Shown piece by piece: positions 56,495 through 64,000 of a DNA stretch of 64,000 nucleotides; position 1 is the first letter of the stretch, and the number at the start of each line of letters is the position of its first letter. Source of the DNA: Castanea sativa. Its lineage: Eukaryota > Streptophyta > Magnoliopsida > Fagales > Fagaceae. The DNA lies in assembly GCF_040712315.1 (NCBI RefSeq), contig NC_134024.1:25680658-25744657 (forward strand), read 5' to 3'. The translations under genes and the position numbers were made by a program. The notes beneath the pieces were generated by a model that was not told the DNA's origin, made no database searches, and saw only the letters and a program-made list of their open reading frames with translations.

Positions 56495-57200
56495 ATATTC
56501 CACATTACTTTTTTTGTATAGCTTGACATAGATTTTGTAGATAAAGAGGATGGAAGAAAAAAAAAAAGTACTAATTTTTTCCCAAATTTCCATTAAAATA
56601 ACTACATACAGACTACTAAATACACATAATTCCTTCCACAAATAAATAATATTGAATACATTTCATAATCCAATTCATGAAATTGATCTGAATCAGACCA
56701 ATAATTAAAATCTAAAAAACCTATTTGAAAGCACAAAAATTACAAAACCATTCTCATTTACTTTAATAATGAATAAAATTAAAAATTCATAGAAAGAGAT
56801 TACTTGTCCTGTATTGAGCCGAGATATCGAAACCACACAAAATCATTATTTTAAAAACTGGACCAAATTAGCCAGTTCAACCAATTGAATTGGGAATTGG
56901 ACCTAGTATCGATCCAGTAAAAACTAGCATAACCGATAAAAAACCTAGTGAAAACTAGTTAAGAACTAGGAAAAACTGGGAACTAGACCCTTCCTTAGTT
57001 CTTTGACCGTTCTGATATTCAAAACCATGCACAAATACCCCATTATCATATGAACAAACATATGCAAGTAATCCCATGCTCAGCAATTGGCGAGCCAAAA
57101 GACCAAAGAGCCACTCACACTTCGTAGGCCATATATCATATGAAAATATCGAGCTCGGCTTGACTGGGAAAATAACTACCTTGTTTAAGTTCAAGGATTA
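56495..57200. repeat. Segment paralogous to DNA upstream of gene 3
   Basis: Aligns with 47095-47790 without the SINE ('attccacattactttttt', 'gacatagattttgtagat', 'catacagacta', 'gatctgaatcagaccaat'). Gene 4 and gene 3 are therefore products of one segmental duplication. Confidence 0.8.
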
Positions 57201-57477
57201 TAAAAGTTTATCTCTAGATTTATATAATATTAAATTATTACTTATATCTTATTGAATATATAAACCATCTTTCGTAATAAAAATACATAAAATTGAGAAA
57301 ATGCAAAGTAAAACATTTATGTCATGACTTAAATAAAAATAATTAGGTTAATCAAATAGCTAGTGAATGAGTCAACATTTCTCGGCAAGAAAATAGGTCT
57401 AAGTTTGAACATAAAATCGGGTCTGCTGGTTCACCACCAAACAAAACCAAGTCTCAAAACTTTCCTGATCCCTCACT

Positions 57478-57514
<37 letters not shown>

Positions 57515-57800
57515 AGATGGCAGAGCCAGAGCATCAGTGGTTACGCTCAAATCCAGAATTACTGGAAGAGTGCATCAGGGAAATAATATCGCGGTTGAAT
57601 CCTAAAGAATGGTGCAGAGGGTGTGCGGTTTCGCAAAATTCCGTGATGCTTCTGAGTCCGACGAAAACTGGGTTAGATTTTTGCCTCCTGATTGGCTGGC
57701 AATATTTTCCAGATCATCGGCTCACTTGCATTTCACTTCTTTGAAACAGCTCTACCTCCATCTCTCCGATAACCCCATTTTAATTGACGGCAATACAAAG

Positions 57801-59165
57801 GTACCTTCCTTGTTTTCCTTCTCTACAATGCAAATATAACTCTTCAAATACGGGTTCATTTTGAAATTTGGGTTCAAATTTCAAAACCCTTTTGAGCTTT
57901 CAATATCTTTTTATCAATTCTGTGTCAGCCTCTGGTTCCTGTTCACATACTTCATTGTATGATGCTACATTTTCCTCTTCACGTGCAATAAGATTTTTTT
58001 TTTTTTTGGTTAGGCTATGTTTAAATACTGTTTATTTTGCTGAAAATTAAAAACTTATTACTGAAAATATTGTGGCAAAATATTTTTTAAAACTGAAAAT
58101 ACTGTAATCAACTTGTTGTGTTTTGTTTTTTTTTTTTTTGTCCAGCTGGTCCATGAACAGTGTACTATACGCTAACTGGTCCAAAACGCCAAATGCAGCT
58201 ACAAACACCAAATGCATGCCATCCAAACGTACATTTAGTATTATAATTTTTCATTTATTTTAATTTGAGGCGTTTCTCTCTTCTATTCAATTAAATCACA
58301 TGTATATTGATTTTAAATTTGGACATAGAAAATACATTCATTAAAATAAAATAAAAAAATGTAGTACAAACAAATGTGAAGAGAAAACAATTTGAACACA
58401 AACATAAATAAATCATGAAAAAGAAAAAAATGGAGTACCTTAAAAATCACATTTTTTTAATAATTAAAAAATAAAGAAGAAGAGATTTGAAAAAATAAAA
58501 ATCAAAACCAAAAAAAAAACATGAGATTAAAATTTAGAAGAAAGGAAACCGGAAAGAAAAAAAAAAAGGAAGAGAGAGAGAGTCATTTAAGTCTTGATAA
58601 AGGGGAAAAAAAGGAGAAGGAAAAAAAAGGTGAAAACGTTAGGCTTAGTATTTAGTAGTCCTATATTATAGCATAAAATAAATAAAAATAAAATAAAACT
58701 TGTGTCTTTATTTTTTACATATAATTTTTATTATGAGAATCTAATTTATAAGTTGATAAAGTAATCTGAAAATCAACAGGAGAGTAACCCTTTTTTTTAG
58801 ATAATGTTTTAGTGAGAATTAGAGTTGTATTTTTATTGGATTATCATTTAGTTTTGTTTGTATTTAAACATAAGGGTGTAAAAATATTTTTGAACAAAAA
58901 ACTGAGGATCCCAAATAGGAGAAACCCCTTAATAAGCTGAGCAGCTCGATAAAAAAAACTTGCTTATGTTGATTTGTTTAGTAAACAAGTCAAACTCAAA
59001 TATAATAATGTATTTGTGAACAAGCTCGTGAACGTGAATATGAAAGCTCGAATTAACGATATATTATATGTTTATATAGTGTACTTGTTTAAAATATATT
59101 TATATAAACTTGAAATTGGGTTGCATAACTTTGTAAATTGGTTTATATGATATAAAATTATTATT
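57801..59165. other. Gene 4 intron 1, 5' part
   Basis: AT-rich, with a MITE at 58012-58232 and GA/A-rich text at 58480-58640. From 58925 to 59165 it is a copy of the interspersed 'cataataatgta' repeat matching 49580-49800 in gene 3 intron 1. No gene is seen. Confidence 0.55.
58012..58232. mobile_element. Degenerate MITE, family member of 42403-42622
   Basis: It shares 'ctgaaaat', 'tggcaaaatattttttaaa' and 'catgaacagtg' in order with the gene 2 leader MITE and ends 'atccaaacgtac', inverted with 'taggctatgttta'. Ends are approximate. Confidence 0.5.
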
Positions 59166-59346
59166 TATAGTTTAAAGTAAATGTCACTAACTATTCCTGT
59201 GGTTTGGGTTAATACTATTCAAGTCCAAATTATTTCAAAACGGGTCATTTCAATCCCTAAGTCCAAACGGCCTACAAGGCTATTAACTCATACCTCAATT
59301 CCTTAATTCTGCCTCTCTCTCTCTCTCTCTCTCTCTCAGATTTAAA

Positions 59347-59356
<10 letters not shown>

Positions 59357-59394
<38 letters not shown>
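59357..59394. repeat. (AT)n microsatellite beside (CT)n
   Basis: (CT)n at 59311-59338 is followed by a short A-run and about 19 AT units. Confidence 0.9.
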
Positions 59395-59399
<5 letters not shown>

Positions 59400-59857
59400 A
59401 AACTTATGTATAGTACCTTAGGTGTTGTTTTTAGGTTCTCCTTTTAAGATTATGCTATGCGGCTACTTAACTAAAATATATACTTATATTTCATGAGAAA
59501 AAAATCCACATAGCAAAATCTTTAAAGGGGACCTTAAGAAAAAAAAAATACTTTAAGTACTATACCTAAGTCTTGTGGACAAATATGTAAAATAAAACCC
59601 ACTAACCCCATTACACCACTTTCAATTTTCAAATACACATTCAAACTTCAAATCCATAAATAAATAAATAAATTTGTTTACATCATAAATCATTCTAATT
59701 CAATGTTGGTGTTCTATTTATATTCAAATACTAGGCCTTAGCCTATTGCTTATCTAAAAGAAAAGTTCTTATCCTTATCCTTATTTCAATCTTTTATCTA
59801 TAGCTCTATATAAAAATAGATTCCTACAATCCAACACACACATGTTGATCGCCTTTT

Positions 59858-60210
59858 TTTTTTTACACAAGATAAAAAATTTACTCTAACCTAATCTAAG
59901 TGCATATGTGTGGGAGTTTAAATACTAGGCCTTAGCCTACTGCTTTTAAAAGAAAAGTTCTTATCCTTATCCTTATCTCAATATTTTCTCTATATCTCTA
60001 TATAAAAATAGATTCCGAAAATCCAACACACACATGTTGATCACTTCTTCTCCTTTTTTTATATACAAGATAGAAAGTCTACTCTAGACTAATCTAAGTG
60101 TGCATGTGTGTAAAACTCCCTCCTGGAGACTTGAACATCGACATTTGCCCCCACACCCTACAAGTACTTATACTTATGCAGTGATCACCGCACCAAAGAT
60201 ACACAGTGAT
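59858..60210 (-). mobile_element. SINE (type B), minus strand, with internal tandem duplication
   Basis: A 16-bp duplication, atgttgatcgcctttt, lies at 59842-59857 and 60211-60226. The copy at 60051-60195 has, on the minus strand, a B-box-like 'gatgttcaagtctcc', 'acttagattagtctagag' and a T-tract complement as tail. A block of about 195 bp ('ctaggccttagcct' ... 'tgttgatc') is tandemly repeated at 59728-59920 and 59921-60112, so the SINE 3' part occurs twice. Confidence 0.65.
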
Positions 60211-61740
60211 ATGTTGATCGCCTTTTAATTGAATTCAAATTTTTAATCCCTCATCTAAACAAAAAAGATGAATTTTTTAAAAAAAATCAAAAAGAAACAC
60301 ACGTTAAAAAAAAACAAAAAAACAAACAGCTCCCTAACTTTTTTTTCACCTTCGCCTATTTTACTTGAATTCAAATTTTGTACTCTCCCATGAGATCCAA
60401 AAAAAAAAAAAAAAAGCTATCAACTACTATGAGTTTTAAAATCTTTACTCTATTTGTATATATTTCACGTTTCAGTTTTTACTTTCTTTGCACAAAAACA
60501 TTGATTTCCTCAATTTCTTTTTTCAATTCATCACCATCTCTTCATTAAGAAAGGTGCATTTCCTTTGATATTTTTTTAATTATTAGTTTGTATTTTCCTT
60601 TTCTTTGAACTAATTTCATATTTGATTTAATCTTCTATTATCTATTTCTTTCTCATAACATTTATCTCTCTTTTCTAGGTTTTTCCCACAATTCCATTGA
60701 TTTCCTCTAATTTTATCATACTATACCCCATCTCCTCTTTGAGAAAGGTTTTTTTTTTTTTAATTCACTTTTTAAACATTCATCACTCACCTAGAATTCT
60801 GGTAAAAAAATTTTCTTTTAAAAGAAAATAGAAAAGCCTCTTAGCACGGCTAATGTGCGTATATACATGAAGAACTAGAACTTTTCTCAACAAAAAAACA
60901 AGGAAAAAAATGCTAGAACCAACAATCAGAACTCAAGAAAATACAACAAATCAAGTTCATTTAAAAATTTAAACCCTCTATCAAAAAAAAATATAACTAA
61001 ACCCAAATCACAGAACCAGCTATCAAAAACCATTCTCAACTCAAAATCCTAATCCAAAATCAAACTCAATCAATCAAAACCTCCTTTTAGCCAAAACTCG
61101 ACAAAAGATCTTATTAAATTCATGGACCTCAACAAGATAAAACATTTGCTCCTCTTTTGTAACCATCTGCCAGCAACCACCTCACAGCAAATCTACCACC
61201 GCTAATCCAAACCAAAATCCACAAACTTCCACCGCCAACCCACAAAACCCAAACCCTCCAACACCAATCCACACCAAAACTCATGAACCACCACTAACCC
61301 ATACCACAACACCACTACAAAGACCATGAGAGAGAAAACCCTAACCCTTCAATGCCGATCCACACCAAAAACCCACAAACCACCCCTAACCCAGTCCCAT
61401 ACCACAACGTCGCTGCAAATACCACGAGAGAGAGAAGGAAGGGTCTCCAACGCCGATCCGCACCGAAACTCATGAACCACAGCTTACCCACACCACAGCA
61501 CTGCCTTAAAGATCATGAGAGATAGAGGAGATGGATGAGAGAGGAAAGAAAGGTCTGAGAGTGAAAGAAAGATGAGAGGGCCAAAGAGAGAAGACAAGTT
61601 TTAGAGTAAAGGAGAGAAACAAAAATAAATAACAGCGTTACAAGCTGTTTAAGTGTTGGTACTAAAATGGTCAATTTTGAAATGTTGTGGATCTGGTTGG
61701 TATTAGCCAAAACCTTAGAGTATGTTAGTAAAATCTATCC

Positions 61741-62307
61741 TACAGTTTATTCATAATATAAACAATCCGTAGTAAAATTTTGTAGATTTGTGATGGGGTA
61801 AAACAATTTAGTTATGGTTTTGCTATATATAGAAAAAGAATAAGTTAATTAAGTAGCTCGAGCTTGCTTGACAAGTAAATGAACCAAGCTTGAACTGTTG
61901 AACATGTAATCTTGTTTAATGATAAGCTCTAGCTTAGCTTGTGTTCGAAATAAAATTAAATGAATAAGCTTGAACTTTTAATACTCAGCTGGAACCAGCT
62001 CGTTTGCAGCCCTGAAGTCTTATGCCAAGGGAAGGAGCAAGATTGGGTGGGTTTGTTTCACTATGGAATCTCAAAATTGTGTTTGGTTTGAATTATTTAT
62101 GTGTGATCATGCATGGAGTTAGTTATAGCGCCATCAGCAAATAGAATAGAATAAAAAAAAGAAAAAAAAAGGAGTTGTTATCTCTGAGATAAAATTATGA
62201 ATGATTTTATTGAATGTATGCTTGTGGCCAATGAAAGTTGCACCATGCTGAATATAACCATATATGTGCTCATCTTCATTCATTCATTCTTTCTTTCTTT
62301 CTATTAG
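61741..62307. other. Gene 4 intron 1, 3' part
   Basis: It continues the 'cataataatg' repeat copy and ends with 'gcagccct' at 62013. It then has original intron text 'gaaggagcaagattgggtgg' (62034), shared with genes 1 and 3, leading to exon 2. No gene. Confidence 0.6.
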
Positions 62308-62933
62308 AGCTTTTTCTTGGACAAATTGAGTGGTAAGAAATGTTACCTTCTCTCTGCAAGGGACCAGTGCATTATATGGGGTAATCCTCCTCTGTATTGG
62401 AGTTGGGTTTCTAAACGTCAATCCATGTCTCCCTAAATCCAGGTCTGTCCCTACTCTACTTTCGCACTCTTTTTTTTTTTTTTTTTAAGTACTCCTTTCA
62501 TTTAGTTCTTAATTATGTACCTGTGAAAATCAAACAGGTTCTCGCAGGTAGCTAAACTTGATCGTGCGTTGCTGTTTATCATCTGTTGCAAGATAAGTAC
62601 TTCCATTCTGTCTTTGAAAACAAAATATGCTACTTACCTTGTGTTCAAGTTAAGGAACGGAGCCACTGGATTTGGTAGTCATTGTCCTTTAAATGCTTTA
62701 ATTAAAACTACTCAAGGAGTTGAAGTTTATGAACAAACTGTTTTTTTTTTTTTTTTTGCGCTCACGTGCCAAGGATCCAAGGCTGAAGAGGAAAGATGGA
62801 TGGTCAGAGACTAAGATGGGTGAGTTTTTCAATGAGGGAGGAAAAGAGGATGAACTGGAGATTAGATTTATGGACGTGGAAGTCTGGCCTCATTTTTGAA
62901 GGGGTTGAGATCAGGCCAACAAATGGCCAGTAA

Positions 62934-64000
62934 AATTTGTACTTTTATTATCACTAAGTGGCATTGATGATACACCATATTGCAATTCTATCAAATTTGT
63001 ATTTGATAGGCCAAGAATGTATTGACTCCTTGTAATAAATTAACCAATTGATTAGCCAAGTTAATTAATTAATTCAATTAACATGCAATACGCGTGATAG
63101 CACAGACAAATCACCAACTAAGTTAAATACAGCGAAAAATAAAAATAAAATTGTGATTTGTTTATGAATGGGGAAAACCTCCAAGGCAAAAACCCCACCG
63201 GATGAATTTAAGGTCACCACTCTCAAGAATTCACTATTATCACAACAAGCGGTTACAGGTAAAGGAATCCTAGTACCTTATACCAACCTACAGTTGAACC
63301 CTTACCCCAATACACAATTGGACTTGTTTTGTAGTGACAATCTCTCATTTTTAATGAACGGCTCCCAGTACATGATTAACCAATCGATGGATGGATCCAA
63401 GTACGTGAATAACCACCAACTTGAGAATGATGTTGGTTACAAAATTCTTTAGTTTATCAATACGATAAAGATCACGAAGTTCCTTGGTTACAAAACCTTA
63501 CGGCGTACAAACGCAGTAGCTTCTTCAAGAAACATATGGACTAGGGCAAATTGTCTTCGGTCACAATATGCTTGCAACAACGAATGCAACAACCTTATGA
63601 CAACCCTTAAAATAATCATTATATATGTTTAGGGTTGTGAGAAAAGAAAGTCTAAACACATACACATCTATATGCATGAAATCATATCTGAAAAACTGAT
63701 TTTTGTAAATCTCGATAGATAAGTTATCTGTCGAGCAGCTATCGTGCATTTATCTAAAACTGCCTTTTAAACCTCGATAGATGCAATCTGTCAAGCTAGC
63801 TATCGAGCTTTAAAATATAGCATTTCTTCACTTATTTCTTGAACAGATTTGCATGACTTTAACTCTTGACTTGAACAACATATTTCTTGTAGACTTAAAC
63901 CATCCTAGATTTACCCAATTACAAGTAAAGTGTGTTTTGTCAAAGGATTAGCCAATTTTAAATGACATATGTTCTTAACATGATTCACATATGTCCTAAC
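62934..64000. other. Downstream of gene 4, no recognised gene
   Basis: Text to about 63000 matches gene 2 and gene 3 downstream DNA ('aagtggcattgatgatacac'). From about 63010 it is unrelated. Palindrome-like phrases 'ctcgatagat' and 'tgtcgagcagctatcg' at 63710-63800 hint at a repeat. The frame 63168-63452 is open for 94 codons but resembles nothing I know and lies in this repeat-like region. Confidence 0.5.

Larger units (their letters stand above)
52795..57516. other. Intergenic DNA between genes 3 and 4, no recognised gene
   Basis: Contents: 'tgttgat'-rich text at 52930-53040; a segment paralogous to 45720-46165 at 53145-53540; unrecognised DNA 53550-54640 (frames such as minus 53649-53461 are not gene-like); (AAT)n at 54642-54677; a MITE-like element 54690-55247; (AT)n 54861-54889 and 56167-56203; and from 56495 a block paralogous to 47095-47790 upstream of gene 3. 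Confidence 0.55.
59175..61740. mobile_element. Non-autonomous MULE-like element, 2,566 bp, in gene 4 intron 1
   Basis: The left end 'aagtaaatgtcactaac' and the right end, reverse complemented, 'ggatagattttactaac' start imperfect inverted repeats of about 90 bp (shared: 'ggttt.gg.taatac', 'catttcaa'). A 9-bp duplication, tatagttta/tacagttta (59166-59174 and 61741-61749), has one mismatch. Gene 3 has the same intron text without the insert. No transposase; (AT)n at 59356-59394 and a SINE inside. Confidence 0.78.
57517..62933 (+). pseudogene. F-box/PP2-B pseudogene, gene 4, three broken exons
   Basis: Equivalents of the gene 3 exons are 57517-57800, 62308-62442 and 62538-62933. Exon 1 starts at ATG 57517 in a (GA)n leader, and its F-box reads [21 protein letters not shown] one-base deletion near 57637 (gene 3 has five A, this copy has four) moves the rest ([19 protein letters not shown]) to another frame. 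Exon 2 is two bases shorter than in gene 3 near 62420, changing the frame again. Exon 3 has a T run (about 62741-62757) and more indels after EVYEQTV. Gene 3 lacks these, so gene 4 is the decayed partner. Intron 1 is 4.5 kb with a MITE, a MULE-like element and SINEs. Confidence 0.87.

Overview
The window is nuclear DNA of a dicot plant, probably a woody perennial. It is AT-rich, with GT-AG introns, and is dominated by transposable elements. The only host gene family that looks intact is a tandem, all plus-strand cluster of four F-box genes with a phloem-protein-2 (PP2-B type) lectin-like domain: gene 1 (763-16017), gene 2 (42638-43925), gene 3 (49141-52794) and gene 4 (57517-62933, a pseudogene). 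All share a three-exon plan: F-box in exon 1, PP2 domain in exons 2 and 3. Genes 1-3 keep open frames across the proposed splices. Gene 4 has frameshifts in all three exons. A Fagaceae-like host is a guess, not a sequence-based call.

Layout. 1-762: upstream repeat-rich DNA. 763-16017: gene 1, whose 14.3-kb first intron holds a 10.7-kb Ty3/gypsy element of Tat type (1883-12570, 694-bp LTRs, 5-bp target duplication) and an 879-bp solo LTR (13723-14601). The Tat element carries a spliced antisense gene and a 151-bp tandem array. 16114-22368: a degenerate minus-strand Ty1/copia element, itself carrying a 720-bp LTR-like insert. 22374-26300: SINE, LINE-RNase H and DNA-element remnants. 26330-29460: a decayed FAR1/FRS-type gene with internal duplications. 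30142-31218: a Pack-MULE-like element carrying an auxilin-like gene fragment. 35045-38486: a MULE-like element into which a second one (36963-38263) has inserted, carrying an intact 103-codon histone H4 frame. 40191-42263: a terminal-inverted-repeat element with a prohibitin fragment. 42638-63000: PP2-B genes 2 to 4 with SINEs, MITEs, a truncated L1-type LINE in gene 3 intron 1 and a 2.6-kb non-autonomous MULE-like element in gene 4 intron 1.

The two main themes are: (a) one F-box/PP2 cluster whose intron 1 was enlarged independently by different element classes (298 bp in gene 2, about 2.7 kb in gene 3, 4.5 kb in gene 4, 14.3 kb in gene 1); and (b) about 12 kb between genes 1 and 2 (30-42 kb) in which three separate inverted-repeat elements carry pieces of unrelated host genes (auxilin-like, histone H4, prohibitin). 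Two of these have perfect 9-bp target duplications. The most unusual items are the nested H4-carrying Pack-MULE and the multi-exon antisense gene in the Tat element. All family calls are from reading translated sequence; no database search was run.
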